NCBI GenBank assembly: GCA_021776025.1 | Contig: JAJFGR010000004.1 | Location: forward strand, 1 to 58,809 | Origin: Alphaproteobacteria bacterium | GTDB taxonomy: Bacteria > Pseudomonadota > Alphaproteobacteria > Micavibrionales > Micavibrionaceae | Direction of reading: 5' to 3' | DNA: 58,809 nucleotides | In this document: piece after piece, positions 28,808 through 43,000 of the stretch | Layout of the letters: each line of letters starts with the position of its first letter | Numbering within the stretch: position 1 is the stretch's first letter | Notes under the pieces: generated by a model | The model's input: the letters and a program-made list of their open reading frames with translations, nothing else | Told to the model about the DNA's origin: nothing | Database searches by the model: none | Position numbers and translations under genes: made by a program

Positions 28808-29400
28808 GAAGCTTTTTTGACCTTGTTTATTATCTTGCCCAATTGCATCACATTTTCAATGCGCCTGTCCAGAAAGGCTTTTGTATTGTCCATATCTTCT
28901 GACGTGTCGTTCAGCCAAGCTAATGTTGCCGAAACAATGATACCGCTAAGCAATCCACGCTTGGTATAGCGGTTATAATCAGTTGCATCATCACCTGCCC
29001 AGCTCCAAATGCGGTCCGCCGTGCGCCAGATAATCTTGACCCCACGGGGCTTGCGCGTCGGCACCATCCAGAATTGAATGCTCTGACGGAGCGCTTCTTT
29101 ATGCGGGCCAAGCCAGACGAAACGCGTAAGCATCGCCGTGCGGATCCGATCACGAATGCGAAGATCTTCAATATTTGTATCTTTAAGTGCTTTCAGCATT
29201 TCCCGGTCCGCTAAATCTGCAAATCCATCCAGCACATCCTTCATCCGATCAGGAAACACGGCGCGCGCCATCGAGGCTTCATACCCAGCGTCTTGGGCCG
29301 CTTGTTCTACCGTGCCCCAAACCCAGCCGTCAAAAGCCACCTGCGGCAAAGCAGCCAGAATAATCTTATCGCGGATCGCGCTGACATCCTCTTTATTCAT
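28804..29400 (-). CDS. COQ9 family ubiquinone biosynthesis protein
   Basis: A protein of about 198 residues of the COQ9 family, which has a TetR-like fold and in eukaryotes binds lipids and supports COQ7. Recognisable parts are IILAALPQVAFDGWVWGTVEQAA, MARAVFPDRMKDVLDGF and the C-terminal region IWSWAGDDATDYNRYTKR, followed by GLLSGIIVSATLAWLND. The start is set at ATG 29400 (MNKEDVSAI), leaving 58 bp to the divergent UbiB/COQ8 kinase gene. Pairing of COQ9 and COQ8 homologues supports a quinone-biosynthesis role. Confidence 0.88.
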   Translation of the reverse strand: MNKEDVSAIRDKIILAALPQVAFDGWVWGTVEQAAQDAGYEASMARAVFPDRMKDVLDGFADLADREMLKALKDTNIEDLRIRDRIRTAMLTRFVWLGPHKEALRQSIQFWMVPTRKPRGVKIIWRTADRIWSWAGDDATDYNRYTKRGLLSGIIVSATLAWLNDTSEDMDNTKAFLDRRIENVMQLGKIINKVKKAS

Positions 29401-29458
29401 ACACCCAGTATTGTCATTTTCTTCTAGACTTTCCAGTGAAAACCGCCATGTTACTGGC

Positions 29459-30829
29459 ATGAGTGAAAATGCGGCCTTTAAAGAAAACACCGTTGGCAAG
29501 CGTATGGCACGTTATGGCCGGGTTTCAGGCACCATGGCCGGCCTTGCCACAAAACTCGCCGGTGAGAAATTTTTAGGGCTCAAGATCGAGCGGGAAGAGC
29601 ATGCCAAAGCGCTCACATTAGCCCTTGGCAACCTCAAAGGCCCGCTCATGAAGGTTGGTCAAATCCTCGCCACCATCCCAGAAGCGCTCCCCACAGAATA
29701 CGCCGAAGAACTTCGCCAGCTCCAATCCGATGCCCCGCCAATGGGCTGGCCATTTGTCCGCCGCAGAATGAAAACAGAGCTCGGCCCCGACTGGGAAAAC
29801 CGCTTTGAATCTTTCGAAAAAGAGGCCACAGCCGCTGCCAGTTTAGGTCAAGTTCACAAGGCTTTAGCCAATAATAGCCAATTACTAGCCTGCAAATTAC
29901 AATACCCCGACATGCAAAGCGCCATCGATGCTGACCTCAACCAACTCAAGATCATTTTTAGCATTTATGAACGTTATGATAAGGCCATCCGCACCGAGCA
30001 TATTCACGCTGAATTATCGGAACGCCTACGCGAAGAATTAGATTATTCCCGTGAAGCCAAAGCCACAAAAATGTATAGGCATATGCTCCGTGATGAAAAA
30101 GGCGTGCATGTGCCCGAGATTATCGACGAGCTTTCAACCGACCGCCTACTTACCTCCACATGGTTGGAGGGCGAGAAAATCCTCAATTTTAAAGAATCTT
30201 CGGCTGAAACCCGCAATCAAATTGCGCTAAACATGTTCCGCGCTTGGTATGTCCCACTCTATTATAACGGCATCATCCATGGTGATCCGCACCTAGGCAA
30301 CTATACCGTTCGTAAAGATCTCAGCATCAATTTGCTCGATTTTGGCTGTATCCGGGTGTTCCCCCCCAGCTTCGTGCGGGGCGTCATCGACCTGTATAAA
30401 GCCTTGATGACAAACGATAATGCTCTAGCTGTACACGCCTATGAAACTTGGGGTTTTACGAACTTAAGCAAAGAACAGGTCGAAACGCTCAACATCTGGG
30501 CCAGCTTCCTTTACGGCCCTATCATGGAGGATAAAGTCCGCCCTATTGGCCATGCCGACGGCGCAATCTACGGTCGTGACACGGCGGAAAAAGTACATAC
30601 GCGCCTACGAGATTTAAGCAAAGAACGAGGGGGAATAAGTGTCCCTCGCGAATTTGTTTTCATGGATCGCGCCGCATTAGGCCTAGGGTCCGTTTTTATT
30701 CATTTAAACGCCGAAGTGAATTGGTACCGGCTCTTTAATGAGCTCATTGAAGACTTCGATGAAAATGAATTGGCCGCCCGTCAAACCGCTGTGTTGCAGC
30801 AATTCGAGCTTATTTCCACAGAATCATAA
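29459..30829 (+). CDS. ABC1/UbiB/COQ8-family atypical kinase
   Basis: A 456-residue atypical protein-kinase-like protein of the ADCK/COQ8 group. The family-specific N-terminal KxGQ motif is LMKVGQILATIPEALP. The Ala-rich nucleotide loop is ATAAASLGQVHKA. The catalytic segment is GIIHGDPHLGNYTV and the metal-binding DFG lies in NLLDFGCIRVF. These proteins support ubiquinone biosynthesis through ATPase activity. The true start is ATG 29459; the open frame extending back to 29138 runs antisense through the COQ9 gene and is not coding. Confidence 0.93.
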   Translation: MSENAAFKENTVGKRMARYGRVSGTMAGLATKLAGEKFLGLKIEREEHAKALTLALGNLKGPLMKVGQILATIPEALPTEYAEELRQLQSDAPPMGWPFVRRRMKTELGPDWENRFESFEKEATAAASLGQVHKALANNSQLLACKLQYPDMQSAIDADLNQLKIIFSIYERYDKAIRTEHIHAELSERLREELDYSREAKATKMYRHMLRDEKGVHVPEIIDELSTDRLLTSTWLEGEKILNFKESSAETRNQIALNMFRAWYVPLYYNGIIHGDPHLGNYTVRKDLSINLLDFGCIRVFPPSFVRGVIDLYKALMTNDNALAVHAYETWGFTNLSKEQVETLNIWASFLYGPIMEDKVRPIGHADGAIYGRDTAEKVHTRLRDLSKERGGISVPREFVFMDRAALGLGSVFIHLNAEVNWYRLFNELIEDFDENELAARQTAVLQQFELISTES

Positions 30830-31044
30830 GATTTCCGATTCGCAAGCACCTATAGCAATTGACAAAATCTTCGATGCACGTACATCTCCGAGTCGTTCAT
30901 CCCGTTATGGAATAAATTATGCCTATCCCCAACATTCCCTCTCATTTTTAAGAAAGTGATAAGGATTTAGTAACTTCTTTCCCTCATACTTATAGGTGGA
31001 CAACTTTAAATTGTTAGCATTTTTACTCTGGGGCTTGGGGGCTT

Positions 31045-34000
31045 TTGCAGGTGAGCAAACACACAGAACATGGAATTTATTCGCGTAGAAGACGCGGAGA
31101 GCTCGGAAACGTATTTTTCACATTATTCGGCGCAGTCGCAGTTGTCGGTGTTTTAGGCGCCGGCATAATGGCAACAATGCGCGGACCCCTTTCAACCATG
31201 GTCGAGGTCAACAGACGCGAGCAAGCCAAAGCTGAGCTTCGCGTTGCCGCAAGTTTAGTTCTTGTAAATTCCGGTGACACCTGTGCAGACGTCGACAGCT
31301 ATACGGAAGGTCCGGATCCCGCGGGAGCAGGACCAACAGGCGGCGGTGTCTTACCAGCCGTCGGCGCATCGCAAAATGACCCCTGGGGAAATCCTTACGG
31401 CTATTGTGCATGGGACCACGGCGACATTGCTGCAAATTTTGATGGTTGTGGAACCAATATTCTCGCCGGTAACACATCCACCAACAACATTGCAATCGCG
31501 GTTGTATCCGCCGGTCCAGACGGAGCCTTTAATACCACTTGTGCCGCTGACAATGCCGGCACTAATGACTATGTAGAGCCCGATGGTGGTGGCGGCGATG
31601 ATATCGTTGTCTCTATGACCTATGACCAAGCGGTCAGCGGCGGCGGCGGCCTTTGGACCCCCGTCGGGATAACAGGCGCAACCATTGCCCGGGATGTCGC
31701 CATTACAGGGGGTAATACATTAGATGTGTCGGGCACGAGTACATTTCAGGATGTTCTAAGTTTGACAGGTGCGACTGCACAACTTCAACTTGGCGCACGA
31801 TCCATGCTACTTCCAGATGAAACCTTAGCTGTAGATGGCGAATGTGCGGTCGGCGCAGATGCAGGGATGCTTCGATATAATACAGGCTCCGGCTTTGTCG
31901 AAGTTTGTGACGGCGCAAACTTTGTAAACAGCGGTAGCCCATGGGGTTCAAACGCAAACGGTATTGATTATGCTGGAGGCAACATCGGAATCGGTGTCGC
32001 GCTTCCCAATGATGCCCTCGATGTTTCCGGCAGCGCGCAAATAACAGGCGCGGTTGATTTTGACACCACGCTAAATGTTGATGGCATCTTAACCGTCAAC
32101 GCCGCATCACAGCTCTATGGCGATACGATTATTAGAGGCTCCACCACCGGCGTGACAACTGTTGATGCCTTGACAGTTCAGGACAGCGCCTCTTCGGTTA
32201 TTTTCACCGTTCAAAATGACGGCATGGTCGGCATTAATAGCGCCGACCCCAACGACCAACTTGATGTCAACGGCGCGATTGATGCGACCGATTTTTATAA
32301 ACTCAACAACGTCGCCATTCTTGATGATGGCGGCGCTGCGGCCACTGTTCTTCTCGGGCAAAATGCAGGCGCAGCCGTAACAGGCGATAACAACACGCTT
32401 CTCGGTGCCGGTACAGGTGCGACACTTACAACAGGAACAAATAACACTCTGATCGGCCAAGGCGTTGATACACCGCTGGCCGCAACGGCGGATTACCTCA
32501 ATATAGCCAATGTTGTCCAAAGTTCTTTGGCGAATTTAACAGCCCCCGTTGCTACGACAGCGCCGGTAACTGCAATTGGATATACAACCGCCTATGATTT
32601 TGTGGCCAACGCAGATCTTCTAAACGATGCTCTTGAAGTGCGCGGCAGCGCCGATATATCCGACGATCTTAATGTCACAGACGCATTGACCGTTGGCGGT
32701 ATCTCGGATTTAGGCGACAACGTCACCATCACCGGCGACACAGCAGACGGGACAACTGATCCTCTAACCATTAAAGATAGTGGCAGCACAACGGTCTTAA
32801 CCGTTGATTCAGATGGCGACATCACAACAAACAGCACGATCTATATTAATGACACTGAAAATCTCGACCCTGGCGCAACCTGCTCAGCCGGAAGCTTCAA
32901 CCGCTGGACCGGAAGCGCTTGGACATGTTCTGCTGATACCGGTGGATCTGGTAGCGGAACACAAGATTTCGAAGATGTTCTGAGCAATGACAACAACGCA
33001 AACACCCTCACAGCCCTCAATCTCGGCGGGGTAGCCATTGGCGCAGCCGCGCTGACAGCAGGCATTGAACTCGATGTCACTGGTGAAGCGGCTGTAAGCG
33101 GCGGCCTCGCCATCGGCTCGACAACATTAACGGTCGGCGCGGAGGAAACACTTGAACTCGATGTCACCGGCGATGTCGGTGCAGACAACTATTGTGATGC
33201 AGCCGGTGCAAACTGTTTCACCGCTGCAAGCGTTGCAAACGCCTCCCAAGATCGCATCGAAGATACTGGCGATCAGAACACCTATATAGATGTCGACACT
33301 GCAGATGATGACTCCCTTAACACCATTTCCATGTTCACGGCTGGAACAGAGCGCATTCTCATTGGCGCAACCGGCACCGTGGCCGTTACAAACGCTGCAA
33401 CAGTCGGCGGTACATTGGGCGTAACAGGCGCCGCAACATTGGACGACGATCTCATCGTCGATACAGACACATTATTTGTCGATGATTCCGCCGATAATGT
33501 GGGTATCGGCACCGCCGCGCCAAATGCATCGGCATCGTTAGACATTACATCAACAACAACAGGTTTTCTCGGCCCCCGCATGACCATCGCCCAGCGCGAT
33601 CTCATCGGCACACCAGCAACAGGTTTGATGATCTTTGCCACCGACGCCGGAACAAGCGGTATTTTGCAATTCTATGACGGCACTGCTTGGGTTGATGTCG
33701 GCGCGGGCGGTGCATCCGGCGCAGGAATTTGGCAAGAAGACGGCACTAATGATTACATCGAATATGATGACACACTCGGCGGCGTACGCATTGGTAAAGT
33801 CACCGGCCAACCCGCCCCCGAAACAGATTGGCTGCTCGACGTTGCCGGAAATGTTGTCTACACAACCGCCAACACGGTCGCCATCGGCTCCGGTACGGTG
33901 AGCGATGATGCAGGCGGCAATCTGGATGTACAGCTTGACCTGACCGGCGATATCGCCGCAACAGAATATTGTGATGAAAATGGCGCAAACTGTTTCACCG

Positions 34001-37000
34001 CAGCCACCGTTTCTGGCGGCGGCGGCTCTACAGCACTTTCAAATATCACAGCCGCCATTGCAGACAATACAATTACCAACGCCGCTTGGAACCAGCTCTG
34101 GCAATGGCAACTGACAACAACTGAAGCCGGTATATCCTTTGGCGAAAGCGTCGCTTCAGCCGGCGGCGGTGCAAATGACCAATCCATCGTTTACATGGGG
34201 ACATTAGCGTCCTCAACAGCGATCCCTCTAACTATTGAAAACCTCGGTGACGGATTCTCTTTCCTTGTCACCGACTCCGCTGCAGACACCACACCGTTTG
34301 TAATTGACGAAGCCGGCCTTGTCGGAATTAACAGCCTAGCCCCAAGAGCCCTACTCGATGTTGATGGCGGTGATTTCCTTGTTACGGGTACTTTTACCGC
34401 TTTCACGCCTTCGGTTCCGGTCACAGGAGCTGGAGCACGCATGTTCTTTGATCCGGATAGTGCCTCTTTTCGGGCCGGTAGTGTGGCAGGAACAGAATGG
34501 GATAATGCTCAGATAGGTGATTATAGTGTAGCGATGGGTCGGGAAACGCAAGCTACTAATAGTAATAGTGTTGCACTCGGATATACTGCAAACGCTACAG
34601 GTTTAAGTAGTGTTGCGCTAGGTCAACAAGTCGATGCGGATGGGAATTTTAGTATCGCGATGGGGCATGATGCCACAGTGACTGGAGCTGGAGTAAATTC
34701 CATGGCTATTGGGCTTGGTGATGCGACGGGAACATTTCCACAGGTTTCAGCGGCGCGCTCTTTCGGTATCTTTATGGGAGATCAAAATAATGTGGATTTA
34801 AACACGACCAACACCTTGCTTCTGGCCGGTGGCCAGTTGCTCATTGATCCGGCAGTTCCGGCAACGCAGCTTACCGCGCGCTCGGTCATCGATGTTGGCG
34901 CAGCAACGGACTCAATCGTTATGCCACGCGGCACAAATGCGCAGCGCCCAACCGGCATTGACGGCATGATCCGCTTTAACAGTGAAAACGACGCCTATGA
35001 GGTTTATTCAACAACAGCTGTCGACTGGATTGAAATTGTCTCCGCAGGCGCAGTCTCAGGCGGCGTTGCTGGCGCAGACACGCAAGTGCAGTTTAATGAC
35101 GGCGGCGCACCCGGCGCCGATGCGGGGCTGACTTATAATAAGACAACCGACACCCTAACAATCGGCACCGCGCTCAATGTTGGTGAAGTCATCAACATTA
35201 CCGGCCAAGCGGGCAACGCCCCAATCTTCGCCGCGCTGAATGATCTTTCTGATACATCCGTCGCCGGCCCAACAGATGGCGACCTGCTTTATTACAACAA
35301 CGGCACAGGAAATTGGGAAACCATCGCCCAATCCGCGATCTCTGCTTCACCTGAACTCTCCAATATCATCGCCGCCACAGCCGACAATGTAGTCGACAGC
35401 GCCGCTTGGAACCAGGCTTGGCAATGGCAACTCACCGGGGCAGAAATCGGTATGCAGTTCAGCGAAAGCGTAGCCTCAACCGGCGGATCAAGTAACCAGA
35501 TTATTTTAGCTGCAACAACCTTAGCGGGCTCGACAGCCATACCATTCGTCATTCAAAACCGAGGAAACGATCTTTCTTTTGTCGTTGAAGATGTAGCCAC
35601 CGACACCACACCGTTTGTAATTGACGAAGCCGGCCTTGTCGGAATTGGCCGTCTGGCTCCAAGAGCCCTACTCGATGTTGATGGCGGTGATTTCATCGTC
35701 AGCGGCACGCATTCAGGCATTGCTTCAGTTCCCGTCAGTGGTACCGGAACCCGTATGTTCTTTGACAACGAAATGTCCGCGTTCCGGGCTGGGTGGGTGA
35801 ACGGAACACAATGGGACAATGGGAATATCGGTCAATACAGTTTTGCAACTGGAGAAAGCACTATAGCCAGCGGTAGTTGGAGTGTCGCAATGGGTGATGC
35901 TGCCACGGCAAGTGGCGGACAGGCTTTCTCTATGGGTTTCCTCACAAATGCAGCCGGCGACAGCAGCGCGGCTATGGGGCAAGAAGTCGCCACGACAGCG
36001 GCAGCCGATTACTCATTTGCCTTTGGCCTTGGTAATGCAGCCGGTGTTGCTCCGCAGGTTTCAGCACCAAATTCCTTCGGTATTTTCATGGGCGATCAAA
36101 GCGCTGTTGACCTAGCCACCGCCAATACATTTGGCATCTTCGGCGGCTCTATAGTCATCGACCCAACTGTACCCGCAACAAACCTTATCGCCGATGTCGC
36201 ACTCGAAATTGACGGCACGATTAAAATTGACGATGGCGGTGAGGCCTGTGACGCCAACCGCGAAGGCTCGATCAAATATGTCCCCGGCTCTGACACCTTC
36301 TTCTTCTGTGCAGCCGTTGCCAATGACTGGGAAGCAGTTTCCCTCGGCTCCGGCGTTACCGAAATCAACGACCTCACCGATGCGATCACGACTTACGGCG
36401 GAACCACCAGCATGTATCTGGGTGAAGATGGTTCCAGCAATGTTAACGGTGCGAGCGCCGGTACGACCCCAAACAATCTGGCGATTGGTGTCGCTGCGGG
36501 TAAATCTATAGCAACTGGCGGCGTCGGTTATCTAACGTTAGTCGGAAAGAATGCCGGTACTGCCATGACGACAGGCGACTCAACTGTTGCTGTCGGCGCA
36601 AACGCCTTAATGACGAACATTATCGGTACCGATATTGTCGCCATAGGAACGCAAGCTCTAGAGGATAGCACCAGTGGCTTCAACGTGGCTGTCGGTGACG
36701 GAGCCTTACAGAAACATACGACCGGTAATTCTAATGTCGCCATAGGTTATGCCGCCGGACGAGAGGGAGCCATTGCGGGCAGGGCTGACAACGTCTTTGT
36801 CGGTTCTCAGTCGGGCTTTGAGAATACAGGATCCAATAACGTCATGATTGGACGTCAGGCAGGACTGGCCACGGCGTCAGTTGATAAAACCGTTTCCAAT
36901 TCCATCTTCATCGGTTTCGAAGCCGGGCTGGTCATGGAAGGCACCGTCGATAACGGCACCTTCATCGGTCACCAGGCCGGTAAAGCCAATACCTCGGGTG

Positions 37001-40000
37001 CAAATAACACCTTCCTCGGCCATACGGCTGGCGGGGCCAACGTAATAGGATCCGATAATGCCTACTTTGGTAACAACGCGGGTTCGAGTGAAACAAACAG
37101 CAACAACGCCTTCTTTGGTGCCAATGCCGGGACAGCCAGTGCAGGTGGTGACGATAATGCTTTTTTTGGTACAAACGCCGGTGCTAACAGCGGTGCTGGC
37201 GATGACAATCTTTATATGGGCTACCAAGCAGGAACCAATGCATCAGGAAATCGCAACACGGCCCTTGGATCAGCGGCCTATGATGGTGCAGCTCGAACCG
37301 GTGATGATAATATCCTGATAGGTTATGGTGTCGATACACCACTGGCAGGAACAAGCGATTACCTCAGTATCGGCGACACGCTTTACGGCGATCTTGCAAC
37401 GGGTCGGATCGGAATTGGCGACGCAACACCCGACCAGACACTGGATGTAGTCGGCGCAGCGGCCAGCACCAATTACATTTTAAAAGTTCAAAACACAACA
37501 GCCAGCGGTGAGCTGATCCTTGGCACAAACCATAACGATAATTCTGTGTTTGAGGTCCTAACGGACGCGACGGGCAATGGCTATCTCCGTATGCGGAACA
37601 ATGCCCAAGCAGATGCCAATACGTTCTTCTGGGATAGCGCGCAAGGCCGCCTCGGGATTGGCGACATTACCCCCGACCACACGCTGGATGTGAATGGAAA
37701 TATCGGTCTTTCTACCTCCTCCTACATCAATTGGGGCAATACAGATGGTAGCGGCGGTTACGGTATTCGTGACAATGGCGGCGCCATCGAATGTAAAGAC
37801 AGCGGCGGTGGCTGGGCAGCCTGTGCTGGCGGCGGTGCCAGCGCGATCAACGACCTCACCGATGCGTACACGAATTACACAACACTCAATAACTTCATCA
37901 TGGGCCGCGCGGGCGCAACAGCTCTAACAGCTGGAGCACAATTCAACACCTTTATCGGTGAACTCGCGGGCGCAACCAGCGCCAACAGCACAGCCACAAC
38001 CGACAGTAACACCGCCGTCGGGTATAGTTCTGGCGCAGCATTGACAACCGGCGCTAGCAACGTGTTCCTTGGCTATCAAGCCGGTCTAGGAGTAACAGCG
38101 GCAAGCGACAACGTGATTATCGGGACCAATGCTGGTGATGCGGCGCTAACTTCGACAAAAAATGTTCTCATCGGTAACGATTCTGGAACAGCTCTTACCT
38201 CCGGTGGTAATGGTACATTTATTGGGGAGCAGGCTGGTTTCAAAACAGACACGGGAGCTGACAATACCTTTGTGGGTAAGGATGCAGGTTGGAGCAACAC
38301 AGGATCTGGCCTAAACACCTATGTCGGTTATAGAGCCGGACGATCAGCAACGGGAGCTAACAACACTCTTATTGGTACTCGCTCCGGTGAAGACATCATA
38401 GGCGGAGCGTCAAATATTACTTTGGGTCAAAATGCTGGTGCCACTCTCACAACAGGAAGTTCAAATATTCTTATTGGTTCGGCTTCTCCGCCCAGCGCGC
38501 CCGGTGCCAGCAGCGAACTCAATATCGGCAGCACAATTTACGGTAACCTGACAAACGATCAAATCGGTCTGGGCGTTGCCGATGCCTCGGCCATTAACGC
38601 CGATGCAATACTGGAACTTGATTCCACAACCCGCGGACTTTTACTGCCGCGCATGACGACAGCGCAGAGAGATTTAATCAATGCCGGAACGCCAACCGCG
38701 GCCGGTCTAACCGTTTATAACACCACAACCAACACCACAGATTACTGGAACGGCAGCGCGTGGGTTTCCTTCGCCACTGGCGGCGGCTCTGTTTCAGAAA
38801 TCGACGACCTCTCCGATGCTGCGGCAAATTACACCCTTAATAACGTTTACCTTGGTCAAGGATCTGGGGCCGCCACCACCACCGGGGCAGCTAACGTTGC
38901 CCTTGGTAAAAATACTTTAACGACCAACACGGTAGGCGGTGGTAACACAGCTATCGGTAATTCTGCTCTTCAACTAACCGATAATGGATGGGGTAACACG
39001 GCGGTAGGTGAAGACGCTATGCTGGCCAATACGATCGGGAATGGCAATGTAGGGCTTGGTCAGATCGCGCTTTACAAAAATACGACCGGGCAGTGGAACA
39101 CGGTCACTGGAGCCAGTGCGCTGCTCAACAACACAACAGGGGAAGGCAACACGGCGAGCGGGTATGAAGCCGGCGGTAATGATGCACTCGCGGATGGCGA
39201 TATGGACTATAATTCACTGTTCGGCTACCGCGCTGGTTATAACCTAACCGGCGGCGCTTCGGGCGCAGGTGCAAATAACAACATCCTAATGGGTTATCAG
39301 GCCGGGGATGTTCTTACGCTCGGTGATAGCAATATCATCATCGGGCATGATGTTGATCCAAGCGGTGCCACAGTCAGTAACGAACTGAATATCGGCGATA
39401 CGATCTACGGTGATCTGGCCAATGATTATGTCGGGATCGGAACAAACGCGCCGGGTGCGACGCTTGAGCTTTACAAACCGACCGGCTCATACCCGAATTT
39501 ATGGTTTACCGCGGCGGATGTCACAATGCCTGTCCTCAGCGCTTCCTCATCGCTGGGGGATGTTAGTGGCAAAAACACCTTTGGCCAGATAAGGCACAAC
39601 AAGGGTCAGGCTAATAATATTGTAAAAGGCGGGATGGCGGTTTATGGCTTTACAGAGACTGGCGTGAATGACTGGCATCCATTACATATGGTTGGAATGC
39701 ATGGCGGAGCTACACCTACAACGGCCTCCATAGTGCTGACTGGCCAGAAATGGAATGGAAGCACGAATAGAAGCGCTCTGGCTGATGGCGAGATCGTTCT
39801 TGATGTTGAAAACAAATACGACCAGAGCTCTGCCGGTAACACCGTATTAATGAGAATAATGGGCAGTGGTTTTGTCGGGATTGATGGTGTTACGCCGGGC
39901 ACAGCTCTGGATGTTAACGGTGCTTTCTCAATGCGCGAGATGGCAGCCCCGGCCTTATCCCCTGCGGATGAAGGGCGCATCTATTTTGATACCACATCTA

Positions 40001-43000
40001 ACACGTTTAAAGTTTCCGAAAATAACGGCGCCTATGTTGACCTTGTCGGCGGCGGCAGCAGCCTGTGGACGGCAGGTGCAGGCGATGACATTTATTACAA
40101 TACCGGCACGCCAGAAGTTGGTATCGGCACAACAACGCCAGTTGCGGCGCTAAATATAGAAGGCGGCGACATCCTGATACAGGGAACGTTTGCAGCGGGC
40201 GTGCCGAGCGTTCCTATTACCGGCACCAGCGGCACAAATTCACGCCTGTTTTTTGATACCGCCAGCGCAGCATTCAGAGCCGGTCAAGTGGACGGCACGC
40301 AATGGGATGATGTCAATGTCGGCGATTACAGTTTTGCGATGGGCGACAAGGTCATAGCAAGCGGTGATTACAGTTTTGCGATGGGCGACAATACCAATGC
40401 CGTTACCTTTACACAAGCCACAGGCAATCACAGCCTTGCGTTTGGCCCCGGCGCACTCTCCACCGGTCTGAACAGTATTGCCATGGGCTCCAATGTCAGT
40501 ACCACCGGTGTAACACAAGCCATCGCTGATCATGCTGTTGCGATTGGGCTGGGCTCAATCTCCAGTGGCGCTGCTAGTTTTGCCATGGGCACCCATGCAA
40601 ACAACACTAATGTAACGAAAGCCACCGCTAATAACGCCTTTGCCTTCGGTGTCGGCTCAGCTGCCAGTGGCGTTGGTAGTTTTGCCATGGGCACAAACAC
40701 CAGCACCGTTGTTTTCACGCAGGCCACCGCTAATAACGCCTTTGCCTTCGGGGCATCCTCAAACGCCGCTGGCGTTGGTAGTGTTGCCATGGGCGTCAGT
40801 AACGGTATTAGTGACCGGACAGAGGCCCTCGCGGATTACGCCGTTGCGTTTGGCCGAGGATCAAGCGCCGGAACGGCACCCGGGACCGGTGATTACAGCT
40901 ACGTGCAAGGAAACGACATAGACGCCACCGCAAACTACGCGTTTGCCCGCGGCAGCGGCGCAACAAATGCCAGTGGTCTTTACAGCTTTGCCAATGGTCT
41001 GGATACCCTTGCCGACGGTGATTACAGCTATGCTCTTGGGCGAGATATCAATGTTTCAGCGACCGGTGATTATTCAGTCGGCTTCGGTCTTGGTAATGCC
41101 GCAGGTGGCACGGATCCGATTATTTCTGGCGCGAATTCCTTTGGTATCTTTATGGGCGATCAGAACGGTTACAACCTCACCGCCACCAATAAAATGGCCC
41201 TGATCGGCGGAGAATTCCAGATCGATGATGTCGGTTCATCAGCTAATAAAGGTTGCGTGCGGTATAATTCCGCCACCACGAAACTCCAGTTCTCCCACGA
41301 TTGTGCGGCCTACTCCGACATGGGCACTGGCACAGTCGGCGGCGCAGATACGCAAGTGCACTTTAATAATTCCGGCGTAGAAGATGGCGATGCCGGCCTC
41401 ACCTACGTTCCAGGCACAGACACATTAAACATCGGCAGCACGCTGAACGTAACCGATCTTATCAATATCGGCTCCACCACAGGTGCAGCAGCGCCAACCG
41501 GCGGCGTAACAGTTTCCACAAGCTTTGCCCTCAATGATCTAACTGACGCCATAATTACAACACCCGCCAATACCGAGGTCCTGACCTATAACGGTACGAA
41601 CTGGGTCAACTCAGCCTCCGGCGGCGGCGGCGCAATCAACGACCTCTCCGATGCCTCAACAGAATACACCACAGATTTCACCCTGTCGTTGGGATCAGGT
41701 GCCGGTGCGAGCCTAGCCGCTACTGGGTTTTTCAACACATTCGTAGGAATCAATGCCGGAAACGCCATGACAACCGGTGACAACAACGTCTTTATTGGCC
41801 TGAATGCCGGTCTAGTCTCGACCGCGGATAATGGCATATTCCTAGGTTCGGAAGCCGGTAAAGCCAACACAACAGGTGATAATAATACGTTCATCGGAAC
41901 AAACGCCGGTCTTGCTAGTGATACCGGTGAAGGAAACACATATATCGGCACGAGTGCAGGCTCTAAGGCCGTTGGCACTGCCGCCGACAACAATACCTTC
42001 GTAGGTGCTTTCAGTGGACAAGAAAACACATCAGGTGACAGCAACACCTATTTCGGTACAAGCGCAGGTATGAACAACACCGCAGGTCGCTACAACACGA
42101 TCCTTGGTCATGGGTCAGGTTCTACACTCAACGGAACAATTGCTGGCCAAGGGGACGGCAATATTCTTATCGGCTATATTGTTGATGTTCCAACCGCAAC
42201 GACGAGTGATTACCTAAATATCGGCAATTTGATCTACGGTGATATTGCCGCTGGCGAAGTCTTCCTCGATGCACCGGCAACGGCTCCGGGAAATGCCGAC
42301 CTCGCCAACGGACAAGTGACATTCTGGGTTGATGCCACGAATAATGAAATTGAAATGAAAGCCAAAGACTCCGCAGGCGATGTAATTAACGCCACTATCG
42401 GCGGCGGACTGTGGAGTGACAGCGGATCGGGCTACATCGACTACACCTCCACGCTGGGCGGCGTAAAAATCGCCGGCATCACGGGCGCAGCAGCCCCAAG
42501 CGGCGCAATCGGCGCAGGCGGCGCAGGCGGCGGCGCAGGCGCGATCAACGATCTCTCCGATGGGATTACGGGTACCACCAGTGTTTTCCTCGGGAATAAT
42601 GCGGGGGCCAGTGACGACTTAACATCAAATAACAATACGGCTGTCGGTATTAGCGCCCTCACCAATACTACGTCGGGGGCTGGTAACACGGCGATCGGAA
42701 AATCCGCCCTTCCTACTAACGTAACAGGAACCAATAACACGGCAATGGGCTATAACTCACTTTTTGTTAATACAGGAAATGAAAATACGGCGATCGGGGT
42801 TAACACACTTATAAATAACACAACAGGGTACAGAAACACGGCCGTTGGTTACTATGCCGGCGGGGTTGGCGCACCTGCGGATGGTGATATGGACGGGAAT
42901 GCCCTGTTTGGTTATTACGCCGGAGCCAATCTTACAGGCGGTGCGGCTGGTGCAGGGGCGAACTTTAACACCATAATGGGCTATTCTGCCGGAGATACGA

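Noticed and set aside
29138-29458. N-terminal extension of the UbiB/COQ8-like kinase
   Set aside because: The extension is antisense to COQ9, is rich in Ser and Arg as shadow frames are, and the family start fits ATG 29459.
33282-42740. Many antisense ORFs of 60-150 codons inside the giant gene
   Set aside because: They mirror the repeat structure of the sense gene (Val/Pro/Ala-rich shadow translations) and have no start signals or family features.
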